Origin: Pararhizobium polonicum
GTDB taxonomy: Bacteria; Pseudomonadota; Alphaproteobacteria; Rhizobiales; Rhizobiaceae
Length of the DNA stretch: 64,000 nucleotides
NCBI RefSeq assembly: GCF_001687365.1
Contig: NZ_LGLV01000004.1
Coordinates: forward strand, 682,001-746,000
Direction of reading: 5' to 3'
A program made the translations under genes and the position numbers. Positions 48,692 through 58,501 of this stretch are shown here, piece after piece. Every line of letters begins with the position of its first letter. Within the stretch, counting starts at the first letter, position 1. Under the pieces are notes generated by a model. That model was not told the origin of the DNA. It worked only from the letters and a program-made list of their open reading frames with translations, and made no database searches.

Positions 48692-49795
48692 TCAGGCGGC
48701 CGAACCTTCGGTCTGCGCCTTATGGGAGCGCCGGTCCCAGCCGAAAAGCCGGTTGATCCAGTCGCTGACCGGCTTTTCGAAGTATCGATCGGAAGCGATC
48801 GCCACCAGAACCGTCGCAATCATCGGCACGATCATGAATTGATAGAAGCTGACAATGCCAAGCGGGGCAATACCATGCCGCCAGACGACGGCGAGAAGGA
48901 CGGTCTCCACCACCGGATGCCAGAGATAGATGCCGAACGAGACGCGCCCGGCCGGCGAAAGCACTGCCAGGAAGCGGGCACCGTCGGGATTGTTGCGCTC
49001 GACCACGGCGGCCGCGAACATTGCGAGCGCCAGCAACCCGACCAGAAGATAGGACGGCCACAGCATCAGCATGCCGGCCAGCGCCAGGGCAAAAAGCCCC
49101 CAGGCCAGGGCATGCGAACGCAGCTGCAGCTTGCTTTCGCGTGCCAGCATCATGACGACCCCGCCGATGGCAAAGTCGGCAAAGGCCCGGTAGGCACCCC
49201 ACGTATCCGCCTTCAGCCAGCTGTCGAACGGGATGGCGCCAGCCTTGGTCGCCACTTCCAGCAGGACGACGCTGGCGAGGGCCAGCAATGCCAGCCCCTT
49301 AACGCCCGCGCGGCGAATGACGAAAATATAGACCGGCAGCAGCAGATAGCAGAACCATTCGGCCGACAGCGACCAGGACACATAGTTGAAGCTCAGCTCC
49401 GCCGTTGTTCCCCAGGCCTGCAGCAACAGGATATTCTGCGGCAGGATGCCGAAATCGTAGCGCTCTGGCACCGTCGATGCGACAAGACCGAAATGCAGCG
49501 CGACGCCGACGGCAATGAAAAACGCCAGCGTCACCAGATACAGCGGATAGAAGCGCGCAAGACGCCGGACGATAAAGGATTTGTAGCTCGCCCAGTCCTT
49601 CAGCTTGTCGCCATAGCGCAGGAGGATCAGGAAGCCGGAGATCATGAAGAACATGTCCATCAGCGGCAGCAGCCGCTCGAGCACATGGCTGACGTCGTAT
49701 TGAAGCGGGTCACCCGAGCCGAACCGCAGGAAATGATAGGCCATCACCAGAATGGCCGCCAGAAGCCGCCAGGATTCGAAGATTCTGAAATGCAT
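48692..49795 (-). CDS. Acyltransferase-3 (OafA/YrhL-type) membrane protein
   Basis: A 367-residue integral membrane O-acyltransferase with about ten helices. The catalytic His is in LVMAYHFLRFG (about residue 21), and the acyltransferase-3 features MDMFFMISGFLILLRYG (about 47-63) and LSAEWFCYLLLPVYIF (about 140-156) follow. Such enzymes acetylate surface sugars (lipopolysaccharide, exopolysaccharide, Nod factor). It lies between dnaK and dnaJ, which makes it look like an insertion into a chaperone locus. Codon use is like its neighbours. The substrate is unknown. Confidence 0.9.
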   Translation of the reverse strand: MHFRIFESWRLLAAILVMAYHFLRFGSGDPLQYDVSHVLERLLPLMDMFFMISGFLILLRYGDKLKDWASYKSFIVRRLARFYPLYLVTLAFFIAVGVALHFGLVASTVPERYDFGILPQNILLLQAWGTTAELSFNYVSWSLSAEWFCYLLLPVYIFVIRRAGVKGLALLALASVVLLEVATKAGAIPFDSWLKADTWGAYRAFADFAIGGVVMMLARESKLQLRSHALAWGLFALALAGMLMLWPSYLLVGLLALAMFAAAVVERNNPDGARFLAVLSPAGRVSFGIYLWHPVVETVLLAVVWRHGIAPLGIVSFYQFMIVPMIATVLVAIASDRYFEKPVSDWINRLFGWDRRSHKAQTEGSAA

Positions 49796-49931
49796 CCCGC
49801 AATCTCCGCTGGCGTTTCATGGCCGGGTGACGTCAGCGCGCTTTCGCCGACACGCCCAGCAGGACCATATACTCATCATGCGAATCATCCGTTAAGCCGA
49901 GCGGCAACTTTGAAGGGATCACCGAAAACGC

Positions 49932-49965
49932 AAAAAGCCCAGAGCGTCGCGGCCCTGGGCTTTTT
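49932..49965. terminator. Intrinsic terminator after dnaK
   Basis: An 11-bp perfect stem AAAAAGCCCAG / CTGGGCTTTTT with flanking A and T runs, so it can terminate in either direction. It lies 23 bases downstream of the minus-strand dnaK stop (49988). It would uncouple dnaK from the acyltransferase and dnaJ. Confidence 0.9.
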
Positions 49966-49987
49966 CGATTGATCCGTCGACGACGGT

Positions 49988-51910
49988 TTATGCGGACTTC
50001 TTGCGATCGTCCTCGTCGTTGACTTCTTCGTAGTCGGCATCGACGATATCGCCGTCGCGTGCGGCATCGGCCTGCGCGTCAGCATGGGCAGCGTCCGTCT
50101 GCTGCGATTCGTACATCGCCTGACCCAGCTTCATCGAGGCTTCAAGAAGCGTCTGGGTCTTGGTCTTGATGTCTTCAGCATCCGGCTCGGAGGCTTCGAC
50201 GGCGCTCTTCAGGCTAGCGATCGCATCGGAGATCGCGGTGCGCTCGGCTTCCGTGACCTTGTCACCGAACTCCTTCAGCGACTTCTCCGAGGAGTGAATC
50301 AGGCTTTCGGCCTGGTTCTTGGCTTCGACACCTTCACGGCGCTTCTTGTCGGCTTCGGCATTGGCCTCGGCGTCCTTGACCATCTTCTCGATATCCGCGT
50401 CGGACAGACCGCCCGATGCCTGGATCCGGATCTGATGTTCCTTGCCGGTGCCCTTGTCCTTGGCCGAAACCTGCACGATGCCGTTGGCGTCGATATCGAA
50501 GGTGACTTCGATCTGCGGAACGCCGCGCGGTGCCGGCGGAATGCCGACCAGGTCGAATTGGCCGAGCAGCTTGTTGTCCTGGGCCATTTCGCGCTCGCCC
50601 TGCGACACGCGGATGGTCACGGCATTCTGGCTGTCTTCGGCCGTCGAGAAGGTCTGGCTCTTCTTCGTCGGGATCGTCGTGTTGCGTTCGATCAGGCGGG
50701 TGAAGACGCCACCGAGCGTTTCGATGCCGAGCGACAGAGGGGTCACGTCGAGGAGCAGAACGTCCTTGACGTCGCCCTGCAGAACGCCGGCCTGGATGGC
50801 GGCGCCCATGGCGACCACTTCATCCGGGTTGACGCCCTTGTGCGGCTCCTTGCCGAACAGCTGCTTGACGACTTCCTGCACCTTCGGCATGCGGCTCATG
50901 CCGCCGACCAGAACGACTTCGTCGATCTCGGCTGCGGTGACGCCGGCATCCTTGAGGGCTGCCTTGCACGGCGCAACGGTGCGCTGAACGAGATCGTCGA
51001 CCAGGCTTTCGAACTTGGCGCGCGACAGCTTCATCGTCAGGTGCTTCGGGCCGGTCGCATCCGCCGTGATGAACGGCAGGTTGATTTCGGTCTGCTGCGA
51101 GGACGACAGCTCGATCTTGGCCTTTTCGGCAGCTTCCTTGAGGCGTTGCAGGGCAAGCTTGTCGCTCTTCAGGTCGATGCCCTGGTCCTTCTTGAATTCG
51201 GCTGCGAGGTATTCGACCAGACGCATGTCGAAGTCTTCACCACCGAGGAAGGTGTCGCCATTGGTCGACTTCACTTCGAAGACGCCGTCGCCGATTTCGA
51301 GAACCGAGATATCGAAGGTACCGCCACCCAAGTCGTAAACGGCGATGGTCTTGCCGTCCTTCTTGTCGAGGCCGTAGGCCAAGGCAGCTGCCGTCGGCTC
51401 GTTGATGATGCGCAGGACTTCGAGACCGGCGATGCGGCCAGCGTCCTTGGTTGCCTGACGCTGGGCGTCGTTGAAATAGGCGGGAACGGTGATGACGGCC
51501 TGCGTGACCTTTTCACCGAGATAGGATTCGGCGGTTTCCTTCATCTTCTGAAGGATCATGGCGGAGATCTGCGACGGGGAATAGCCCTGGCCATGGGCTT
51601 CGACCCAGGCATCGCCATTGTCGCCCTTGACGATCTTGTAGGGAACGAGGGCCTTGTCCTTTTCGACGAACTTGTCGTCGTAGCGGCGGCCGATCAGGCG
51701 CTTCACGGCAAACAGCGTGTTTTCCGGATTGGTGACAGCCTGACGCTTGGCCGGCTGGCCGGTCAGGCGCTCGCCGTCGTCGTTGAATGCAACGATCGAC
51801 GGGGTCGTGCGTGCACCTTCAGCATTTTCGATGACCTTCGCGTCCTTGCCGTCCATGACGGAGACGCAGGAGTTGGTCGTTCCCAAGTCGATACCGATTA
51901 CTTTAGCCAT
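49988..51910 (-). CDS. dnaK: Chaperone DnaK (Hsp70)
   Basis: A 640-residue Hsp70. The ATPase domain starts [19 protein letters not shown] and includes [19 protein letters not shown] (about 195). The interdomain linker is seen as [18 protein letters not shown] (about 390-407). The substrate-binding domain follows, and the C-terminal tail is acidic ([15 protein letters not shown]). It refolds proteins with DnaJ and GrpE. AAGGAGAG precedes the ATG. An RpoH-type promoter lies 112-140 bases upstream. A strong terminator (49932-49965) follows. Confidence 0.97.
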   Translation of the reverse strand: MAKVIGIDLGTTNSCVSVMDGKDAKVIENAEGARTTPSIVAFNDDGERLTGQPAKRQAVTNPENTLFAVKRLIGRRYDDKFVEKDKALVPYKIVKGDNGDAWVEAHGQGYSPSQISAMILQKMKETAESYLGEKVTQAVITVPAYFNDAQRQATKDAGRIAGLEVLRIINEPTAAALAYGLDKKDGKTIAVYDLGGGTFDISVLEIGDGVFEVKSTNGDTFLGGEDFDMRLVEYLAAEFKKDQGIDLKSDKLALQRLKEAAEKAKIELSSSQQTEINLPFITADATGPKHLTMKLSRAKFESLVDDLVQRTVAPCKAALKDAGVTAAEIDEVVLVGGMSRMPKVQEVVKQLFGKEPHKGVNPDEVVAMGAAIQAGVLQGDVKDVLLLDVTPLSLGIETLGGVFTRLIERNTTIPTKKSQTFSTAEDSQNAVTIRVSQGEREMAQDNKLLGQFDLVGIPPAPRGVPQIEVTFDIDANGIVQVSAKDKGTGKEHQIRIQASGGLSDADIEKMVKDAEANAEADKKRREGVEAKNQAESLIHSSEKSLKEFGDKVTEAERTAISDAIASLKSAVEASEPDAEDIKTKTQTLLEASMKLGQAMYESQQTDAAHADAQADAARDGDIVDADYEEVNDEDDRKKSA

Positions 51911-52021
51911 GTCGTTCTCTCCTTGCAGCGGACTGTCAGAACCCGGTCAGGCATTCATGGGACAGTCCCTAACGGGATGGTCAGTGGAATATTCGCGGCG
52001 ATAGCCGTGGTGATGGGGCGT

Positions 52022-52050
52022 ATATAAGGAGCAGCGTTTCCGACTGCAAG
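52022..52050 (-). promoter_or_regulatory. RpoH (sigma-32)-type promoter of dnaK
   Basis: Read on the minus strand, CTTG (52047-52050) and CTTATAT (52022-52028) are separated by 18 bases, matching the alphaproteobacterial heat-shock consensus CTTG-N17/18-CYTATNT exactly. The mRNA would start near 52015 with a leader of about 105 bases. The 315-base stretch 51911-52225 that holds it contains no gene. Confidence 0.8.
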
Positions 52051-52225
52051 GCATCTTGAACGGCGAAAACACGCAAAAACAAAGCGGCGCGGAGCAAATA
52101 AGCGGAAAGATCGGCCTGTTTCAACGGCAGACATTTTCCGCTCAGTCCATTTTCGGAGGCGACGCTCTTTGACCTCCAGCACTTCTTTCCTGTACCGCCG
52201 AAGGTAAGAACGAAACAAGGGCTGG

Positions 52226-54469
52226 TCAACCGCCCGTCAAAATATCGAACAGCGTGGTTCGCCGCGTCGTCCCCGTGGTTTCGCCGACATTGGCCGGTGG
52301 CGTCAGCCCCGAATTCGCGGCTTCCGCCGGCTGTTCCAGACCTTGCTGGCCCGCCACCTGGCCGTTGGCCACCGGCGCCTGCGGATATTGGTCTACCGCC
52401 TCGTTGCCGAACGTGCCGGAAACAACGCCGCCGTCCGCCTCCGGCGCCGTCATATTGTCATCGAACGTCGGCTGGATGCCTGTGGTGCCAAAGATCGGCG
52501 ACGGCGGCAGGCCTTCGTGCGCGGCCGTCATATAGTCGTGCCAGGCCTTGGCCGGGAGACCGCCGCCGGTGACCTTCTTCATCGACTTGCCGTCATCGTT
52601 GCCGAACCAGACACCGGTCGTCAAGTTGCTGGTGAAGCCGACGAACAGCGCGTCGCGGAAGGATTGCGTCGTGCCGGACTTGCCCGCCGCCTGCCATCCC
52701 TTCAGCCGGGCAGCCTTGCCGGTGCCGTGCTCGACGACGCCGACCATCATCTGGTTCATCTCGCTGACGACGGCCGGGTCGAGCACGCGCGGCGGATTGT
52801 CGTAGGTATTTTCATACAGAACCGTACCGTCCGCCGTCGAAATCCGCCGGATGATGTGCGGCGTCGCCTTGAAGCCGCCATTCATGAACGGTGCATAGGC
52901 CGACGTCAGCTCGACGAGGCTCACCTCCGACGTGCCGAGCGCGATCGAGGCATTGGCCTGCATTTCCGATTCGATGCCGAGCCGGTGCGCCAGCTTGATG
53001 ACATTCTGCGGCCCGACTTCCATGACCAACTGGGCAGCGATGGTGTTCAGCGAATTGGCAAGGGCTGTGGCAAGCGACACTTCACCGCGATATTTCTTTT
53101 CGTAATTTTCCGGCGTCCAATTGCCGATCCGGACCGGCGCGTCGTTCCTGATGGACATCGGCGTTCGGCCGATCTCCATAGCGGCGGCATAGACGAAGGG
53201 TTTGAAAGCGGATCCCGGCTGGCGCTTGGCTTTCACCGCGCGATCGAACTGGCTGTCGGCATAATCCCGTCCGCCGACCAGCGCGCGAATGGCGCCGGTG
53301 CCGTCGATCGAGACAAGGGCAGCCTGGCTGACGTCCAATTTCTCGCCGGATTCGGCAAGGCTGGCGGCAAGCGTGTGCTCGGCTTTCTTTTCGAGATCGA
53401 GATCGAGCGTCGTATCGACAATCAGGTCCTGGTTGATCTCGCCGACCATGCCCGGCAGCTGGTCCATGACCATATCGGCCGCGTAATATTGAGCCCCGGA
53501 CCAGAAGCTCTTGGCCTTGGTCGGCGGCTGCGACATCGCCGTCTTGATCTCGCTGTCGGTGATGAAACCTTCCTCGCGCATGGTGCCGAGCACGACCTGG
53601 GCGCGCTCTTCGGCAGCCTTCGGATCGCGCGCCGGAGACAGGCGTGACGGCGCCTTCAGGAGGCCGGCGAGCAAAGCCGCTTCGCCAAGGTTCACATCAC
53701 GCGCCGATTTGTTGAAATAGCGCCGCGACGCCGCTTCGACGCCATAGGCGTTCGATCCGAAGAACACCCGGTTCAGATACATCGCCAGAATCTGGTCCTT
53801 GGTGTATTTCTGCTCCAGCCAGATGGCGAGCAGCACTTCCTGCACCTTGCGCTCAAGCGTGCGCTCCGGCGAGAGAAACAGGTTCTTGGCGAGCTGCTGG
53901 GTCAAGGTCGAGCCGCCCTGCACCATGCGCCCGGTGGTGATATTGGTCAGCATCGCACGCGCCAGACCAAGCGGATCGACGCCGAAATGCGAATAGAAGC
54001 GCCGGTCCTCGATGGCAATGACGGCCTGCGGAATATAGGGCGACATGTTTTCCAGCGACAGCGCCTCACCGCCGGTGGCACCGCGATTGGCAATGATATC
54101 ACCGCTGACGGCCATGATCTTGACGTTTGGCGGCCGGTCCGGAATGGCCCAGCTGGTCGCGCTCGGCATGCGCGCACCGTAATAAAGCACCAGCCCGCCG
54201 ATACCGATGGCGCCCCAGATACCGAGAACGACGCACCAATAGACCAGCGACCGGATCAGGCCCGTCAGGCCACCACCGCCACGCGAACCGCCGCGGCCGG
54301 AGCCCTTCCCCGAACGGATTTTCTTCGCCGCGGGTCTGGCACCGCCGGATTTCTTGGTCCCGCCGCCGAAGCGCTCGCCCGCATCCGCCCGCAAATCGCC
54401 GTCATCACGTTCGCCTCCCCCCTCGAAGGAAGGCTCTATCTTCTGCCGTGATGAACGATGTCCTGCCAT
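52226..54469 (-). CDS. Bifunctional class A penicillin-binding protein (PBP1A-type)
   Basis: A 747-residue peptidoglycan synthase. A long basic Gly/Arg/Ser-rich cytoplasmic tail (about 1-70) is followed by a membrane helix (about 78-100). The GT51 glycosyltransferase domain (about 140-310) has EDRRFYSHFGVDPLG (catalytic Glu about 153) and QGGSTLTQQLAKN. The transpeptidase domain (about 380-670) has the SxxK motif in GSAFKPF (about 419), SxN in ANSLNT, and KSGTT (about 594). A Gln/Pro-rich tail ends DILTGG. The start at 54469 (MAGHRSS) is preferred over 54532; neither has a clear ribosome site. Confidence 0.93.
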   Translation of the reverse strand: MAGHRSSRQKIEPSFEGGGERDDGDLRADAGERFGGGTKKSGGARPAAKKIRSGKGSGRGGSRGGGGLTGLIRSLVYWCVVLGIWGAIGIGGLVLYYGARMPSATSWAIPDRPPNVKIMAVSGDIIANRGATGGEALSLENMSPYIPQAVIAIEDRRFYSHFGVDPLGLARAMLTNITTGRMVQGGSTLTQQLAKNLFLSPERTLERKVQEVLLAIWLEQKYTKDQILAMYLNRVFFGSNAYGVEAASRRYFNKSARDVNLGEAALLAGLLKAPSRLSPARDPKAAEERAQVVLGTMREEGFITDSEIKTAMSQPPTKAKSFWSGAQYYAADMVMDQLPGMVGEINQDLIVDTTLDLDLEKKAEHTLAASLAESGEKLDVSQAALVSIDGTGAIRALVGGRDYADSQFDRAVKAKRQPGSAFKPFVYAAAMEIGRTPMSIRNDAPVRIGNWTPENYEKKYRGEVSLATALANSLNTIAAQLVMEVGPQNVIKLAHRLGIESEMQANASIALGTSEVSLVELTSAYAPFMNGGFKATPHIIRRISTADGTVLYENTYDNPPRVLDPAVVSEMNQMMVGVVEHGTGKAARLKGWQAAGKSGTTQSFRDALFVGFTSNLTTGVWFGNDDGKSMKKVTGGGLPAKAWHDYMTAAHEGLPPSPIFGTTGIQPTFDDNMTAPEADGGVVSGTFGNEAVDQYPQAPVANGQVAGQQGLEQPAEAANSGLTPPANVGETTGTTRRTTLFDILTGG

Positions 54470-54990
54470 GTCGGGATGGGGGTACTCCGGAGGGACGTTT
54501 CGAAAGCGCAAACGGACAACTCTGTGCCGCAACGCCGATTTCGCAGTGCGATGAAGTGTAAATGCGGCGATTTAAGGGGGCGTTAAAGACGGGAGCTGCC
54601 GCGCGTGCCCTTTGGGGGGGCCTTAACGTGGTGTGTCCAGGATTGCAATTCCATACACGACGATCCCAAGCGATCTGCATCCAAAAGCGACACACGAGCG
54701 GCGCGAATGCGCACCGGCGAGAGCCGTTTCGGGTCAGAAAAACTGCTGAAGGCCGGCGGATGGAACAAGATAAAATCCAACGAATTCAGTTCATTCCGGA
54801 AAACAAAAATAATAAAACTTGACTGTGCAGCCGCCGTAACCTATCTGAGTTTTGGTCGATATTTGTTAGATGACTTTGGTTTTTGCGACTTAGCGCGCAA
54901 TCGGACGAACTTTCCTTCAGATTCGAACAAAAGCTTTTCCGTAACGTTTGCGGAATGGTTCAACATAATTTGCTAGAGAAAGGGATCGTT
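54470..54990. other. Gene-free interval, PBP promoter region and cspA leader
   Basis: These 521 bases contain no supported gene; the open frames are short and lack ribosome sites or recognisable products. The left part should hold the PBP promoter. The AT-rich right part holds the cspA promoter (54818-54846) and a leader of about 140 bases. Confidence 0.6.
54818..54846 (+). promoter_or_regulatory. Sigma-70-type promoter of cspA
   Basis: CTTGAC (54818-54823) and CTATCT (54841-54846) are separated by exactly 17 bases, a near-perfect match to the rhizobial housekeeping consensus. Transcription from about 54853 would give a leader of about 138 bases, long as in other cold-shock mRNAs. Confidence 0.7.
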
Positions 54991-55200
54991 ATGGCCACTG
55001 GCACAGTAAAATGGTTTAATTCCACAAAGGGCTTCGGCTTCATTCAGCCTGACGACGGCAGCCAGGACGTATTCGTACACGTTTCTGCTGTTGAGCGCGC
55101 TGGCATGCGTGGCCTCAATGACGGCCAGAAGATCAGCTTCGAGCTCGTCAAGGACCGCAAGTCCGGCAAGATGTCTGCTGACAACCTGCAGGCTGCCTAA
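54991..55200 (+). CDS. cspA: Cold-shock protein
   Basis: A 69-residue cold-shock domain protein. It starts [20 protein letters not shown], which contains RNP1 (KGFGFI). RNP2 follows as VFVHVSAVE (about 30-38). The family length is about 67-70. It binds single-stranded RNA and acts as a chaperone or antiterminator. GAGAAAGGGA precedes the ATG. A long AT-rich leader and a terminator (55292-55319) frame it as a monocistronic gene. Confidence 0.97.
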   Translation: MATGTVKWFNSTKGFGFIQPDDGSQDVFVHVSAVERAGMRGLNDGQKISFELVKDRKSGKMSADNLQAA

Positions 55201-55291
55201 TACCAAATCTGGCGCGATAATCCGCGCCGGAGAAATGCGCTTCCGCGGTTGACCACGGATGTACTGGCAGGAGTGTCGAAGCGCGTTGTGA

Positions 55292-55319
55292 AAGGTCGGG
55301 TTTTCCCGGCCTTTTTGTT
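55292..55319 (+). terminator. Intrinsic terminator after cspA
   Basis: Ten-bp stem AAAGGTCGGG / CCCGGCCTTT (one G-T pair), four-base loop and a following TTTTTGTTTTTT run. It lies 92 bases after the cspA stop. Confidence 0.88.
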
Positions 55320-55449
55320 TTTTCGGGCTTGTTCGCTCTGCCCCCGATGTCCGGCTGCGTCGCTTTTGTTGAGATAAGGCGCCCTACATCTTCAAATCGC
55401 CCCATCGATATTGAACTCTCTGCGCTCGAACAACGCGGGAGCAATGCGC

Positions 55450-55941
55450 ATGAAAATGATCCTCACTTCATTTCTGACCGCCGCAGCCCTGACCGGCTCC
55501 TGCCTTGCCGCATTGGCGCAGGATCAGGCCTATGTCGACGACCGCTCCGATGGTGCGGCGCTGATCCGCTCGCTCTATAACGCCATCAATCGCCAGGAAT
55601 ATGCGCGCGCCTACAGCTATTTCGGCGAGGAGAAGCCGCCGGGCGACTACCGGTCCTTTGTCGAGGGCTACGCCAAGACCGTGGACGTTCAGGTCATCAC
55701 CGGCACGGTGACGACGGAAGGCGCGGCAGGCAGCCTCTATGCGCCGGTGCCGGTCGCGGTCAAATCGACAGAAAAGGGCGGCAAGGAGCATGTCTTTGCC
55801 GGCTGCTACATCACCCGTATCGTCAACGCCGCCATTCAGGAGCCGCCGTTCACGCCCCTGCACATCGAGAGCGCCGAGCTGGAAGAGGTCAAGGGGCCGT
55901 TGGAAAAGGCACTTCCGAAGGTTTGCCATTCACCGTCGTGA
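55450..55941 (+). CDS. Secreted protein of unknown function
   Basis: A 163-residue exported protein. A signal peptide is at about 1-23 (LTSFLTAAALTGSCLAALAQ, cut after AQ). The mature part has LIRSLYNAINRQEYARAYSY and YRSFVEGYAKTVDVQ, a helix-plus-strand pattern reminiscent of NTF2-like folds. Two Cys (CYITR near 130, VCHSPS at the end) could form a disulfide. The start at 55450 has GGAG at correct spacing; the 55411 reading has none. I do not recognise the family. It is convergent with the UPF0104 gene. Confidence 0.8.
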   Translation: MKMILTSFLTAAALTGSCLAALAQDQAYVDDRSDGAALIRSLYNAINRQEYARAYSYFGEEKPPGDYRSFVEGYAKTVDVQVITGTVTTEGAAGSLYAPVPVAVKSTEKGGKEHVFAGCYITRIVNAAIQEPPFTPLHIESAELEEVKGPLEKALPKVCHSPS

Positions 55942-55948
55942 ACATGGA

Positions 55949-56914
55949 CTATCCTGCGCCGTTCCTCTTGCCGGCCTCGAACTTGCGCCCCGCAAGAAAC
56001 TGCGAGCGTTCGAAAATCACGACGACCGCAAGCGCGATCAGGAACGGCACGATCAGGTAGAACAGGCGGAAGATGGCAAGTGCCGCCAGAACGGCGGCCG
56101 GATCCATTTCCGGCAGGGCCGCGATGAAAACCAGCTCCAGCACACCGAGCCCGCCCGGCGCATGCGACAGGAGCGCTGCCGAAAACGAGGCAAGGAAGAC
56201 CCCGAGGATGACCATGTAGCCGGGATTGCCGGCCTCCGGCAGGGCGAAATAGATGATCGCCGCCGCCGCGATCAGTTCGACTGGCGCGATGAACAGCTGC
56301 CGTAAGGCCAGCGACGGCTTTGGATATTCAAGCCGAAACCAGCGGGTCTGCAGCGGCCGGAAACCCACAAGGCTGCCGACGACATAAAGCGCGATCAGCG
56401 CCAGAATGATCAGCCCGGTGGAGATGGATGCGCCGATCGGCAGGAAGGTGGCGAAACGGGCGGTGATTTCCGGCTCGACCAAAAGCACGATCGCCGACAG
56501 CGTCAGCGTTCCCAGAAAAAAGGTGAAGGAGCAGAAGGCGACGAGAATGCCGGTTTCCGCAGCCGAAAGCCCCTTGGATCCATAGGCACGATAGCGCACG
56601 ACGGCACCGGAAAACACCGACGCGCCGACCGTGTGCGACAGGGCATAGGCCGTGAAGGAGCAGACGGTGATGAACCAGAGCGATATCCTGCGCCCGAGGT
56701 GCTCAAGCGCCAGATGATCATAGGCCGCCAGTGCCGCATAGGCTGCCAGCGTCGCGCAGCCGGCGAGAATCCAGCCCTTCAGCGGTACGGCTTTCAGGCT
56801 CTCCAGGAAATCGTCGGCCGAAAGGCCGTGCAGCTCATGATAGAGGCCGTAAAGCGAAAACAGAATCGCAGCCAGCCCAATGACCGGCCATGCAAATTTG
56901 CGGACCGTTCTCAT
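55949..56914 (-). CDS. UPF0104 / lysylphosphatidylglycerol-synthase-like membrane protein
   Basis: A 321-residue protein with about eight membrane helices, from the flippase-like half of the MprF family (UPF0104). Motifs include YALSHTVGASVFSGAVVRYR (about 88-107) and LLSHAPGGLGVLELVF (about 248-263). No synthase domain is attached, so lipid aminoacylation is not expected. Proteins of this type are thought to move lipids across the inner membrane. The start at 56914 (MRTVRKFAW) is chosen; an upstream TTG at 56947 is less likely. Confidence 0.85.
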   Translation of the reverse strand: MRTVRKFAWPVIGLAAILFSLYGLYHELHGLSADDFLESLKAVPLKGWILAGCATLAAYAALAAYDHLALEHLGRRISLWFITVCSFTAYALSHTVGASVFSGAVVRYRAYGSKGLSAAETGILVAFCSFTFFLGTLTLSAIVLLVEPEITARFATFLPIGASISTGLIILALIALYVVGSLVGFRPLQTRWFRLEYPKPSLALRQLFIAPVELIAAAAIIYFALPEAGNPGYMVILGVFLASFSAALLSHAPGGLGVLELVFIAALPEMDPAAVLAALAIFRLFYLIVPFLIALAVVVIFERSQFLAGRKFEAGKRNGAG

Positions 56915-57016
56915 GAGGTAATCATTCTCAAAGTCTGTAGCTGGCAAAACGTCATCTTATCGATGAGACCACCCCCGACCTGTCCGGTCAAGGGTGCTAA
57001 CCGTTAACCCTCGCCC

Positions 57017-58405
57017 TCAAGCGGCAAGCGCGTCGAGAATCCGGATCCAGGAACGGATACCCTTGTGGAAGGACTGCAGCTCGTATTTCTCGTTCGGCGA
57101 ATGGATGCGGTCGTCCGACAGGCCGAAACCGACCAGCAGCGATTCCATGCCGAGCATCTTCTGGAAATCCCCGACGATCGGGATCGAACCGCCCATGCCG
57201 ATGACGACGGCCGGCTTCGGCCATTCGTCTGACAGGGCCGATTTCGCGGTGTTGAGCAAAGACGAATCATAGGGCAGCTGGATCGCCGGCGAACCGCCGT
57301 GCTTGTGGAACTCGACCGAGCAATCCGCCGGAATTTTCGAGGTCACATAGGCCCGGAAGGCCGCGCGGATCTTGTCGGGGTCCTGTGCGCCGACCAGGCG
57401 GAACGATACCTTGGCGGAAGCCTGCGCGGCGATCACCGTCTTGAAGCCTTCGCCGGTATAGCCGCCCCAGATGCCGTTCACTTCGGCCGTCGGGCGGGCC
57501 CAGACCAATTCCAGCACCGAGCGGCCCTTTTCGCCTGAGGGAATGGACAGGCCGATTTCGCCGAGGAACGTCTCGGCGGTCTGGCCGAGCGTTTCCCAGG
57601 CGGCCTTGATCTGCGTCGGCGTTTCCTCGACGCCATCGTAAAAGCCGTCGAGCGTGACGCGACCGGTCTCGTCGTGAAGGCCGGCAAGAATCTTGGTCAG
57701 GATATGAATGGGATTGGCGGCGGCACCGCCGAACATGCCGGAATGCAGGTCGCGGTCGGCCGCGCTGACGACGATCTCTTCGCCGACAAGGCCGCGCAGA
57801 CCCGCGGAAATTGCCGGCGTATCGCGATCCCACATGCTGGTATCGCAGACGAGCGCATAGTCGGCTTTCAGTTCGGCGGCATTGGCTTCCAGAAACGGCT
57901 TCAGCGACGGCGAACCGGATTCCTCTTCGCCTTCGAACAGGATGGTCACTTCGCAGGGCAGAGCGCCGTTGATCTCCTTATAGGCGCGGCAGGCTTCGAC
58001 GAAGGTCATCAACTGGCCCTTGTCATCGGCCGTTCCGCGCCCGGTGATCACCTTTCGGCCGCCGTCCAGTTCCTTGATCGACGGCTCGAAGGGGGCCGTG
58101 TCCCAGAGATTGAGCGGATCGACCGGCTGGACGTCGTAATGGCCGTAAAACAGCACATGCGGCGCACCCGCCTTGGCGGCCGCGTGGTGGGCGACCACCA
58201 TCGGATGACCGGGCGTGTCGCGCACCGAGGCTTCAAACCCCAGGCTCGTCAATTCGGCAACCAGCCATTCCGCCGCCTTGCGGCATTCTGCCTTGTAGGC
58301 CGGATCGGTCGAGATCGACTGAATGCGCACCAGATCGAAAAGCCTGTCGAGGCTGCCTGGAAGATTTTCGTCTGCGCGGGTAAGAATGCTGGCCGTCTCT
58401 GTCAT
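57017..58405 (-). CDS. M20-family dipeptidase
   Basis: A 462-residue zinc metallopeptidase of the M20/PepV-carnosinase group. Metal ligands and catalytic residues are visible: GHYDVQPVD (His 89, Asp 91), GTADDKGQ (bridging Asp about 127), and FEGEEESGSPS (catalytic Glu about 160-162). The dimerisation domain contains LHSGMFGGAAANP, and the C-terminal part has GMGGSIPIVGDF. It cleaves dipeptides or N-acyl amino acids in the cytoplasm; the precise substrate is not known. Confidence 0.93.
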   Translation of the reverse strand: MTETASILTRADENLPGSLDRLFDLVRIQSISTDPAYKAECRKAAEWLVAELTSLGFEASVRDTPGHPMVVAHHAAAKAGAPHVLFYGHYDVQPVDPLNLWDTAPFEPSIKELDGGRKVITGRGTADDKGQLMTFVEACRAYKEINGALPCEVTILFEGEEESGSPSLKPFLEANAAELKADYALVCDTSMWDRDTPAISAGLRGLVGEEIVVSAADRDLHSGMFGGAAANPIHILTKILAGLHDETGRVTLDGFYDGVEETPTQIKAAWETLGQTAETFLGEIGLSIPSGEKGRSVLELVWARPTAEVNGIWGGYTGEGFKTVIAAQASAKVSFRLVGAQDPDKIRAAFRAYVTSKIPADCSVEFHKHGGSPAIQLPYDSSLLNTAKSALSDEWPKPAVVIGMGGSIPIVGDFQKMLGMESLLVGFGLSDDRIHSPNEKYELQSFHKGIRSWIRILDALAA

Positions 58406-58501
58406 ATCCGAATCCTTGCGTTGTGGAGCGGAACCTAGACAAAGATCGCGGCGGCTTTAAGCGAAATATTTTGATCGATCGATGATGACCGGCGCAAGCC
58501 G

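Noticed and set aside
54605-54976. 123-residue frame across the cspA promoter and leader
   Set aside because: Covers a near-consensus promoter, has no ribosome site and ends beside the cspA ribosome site.
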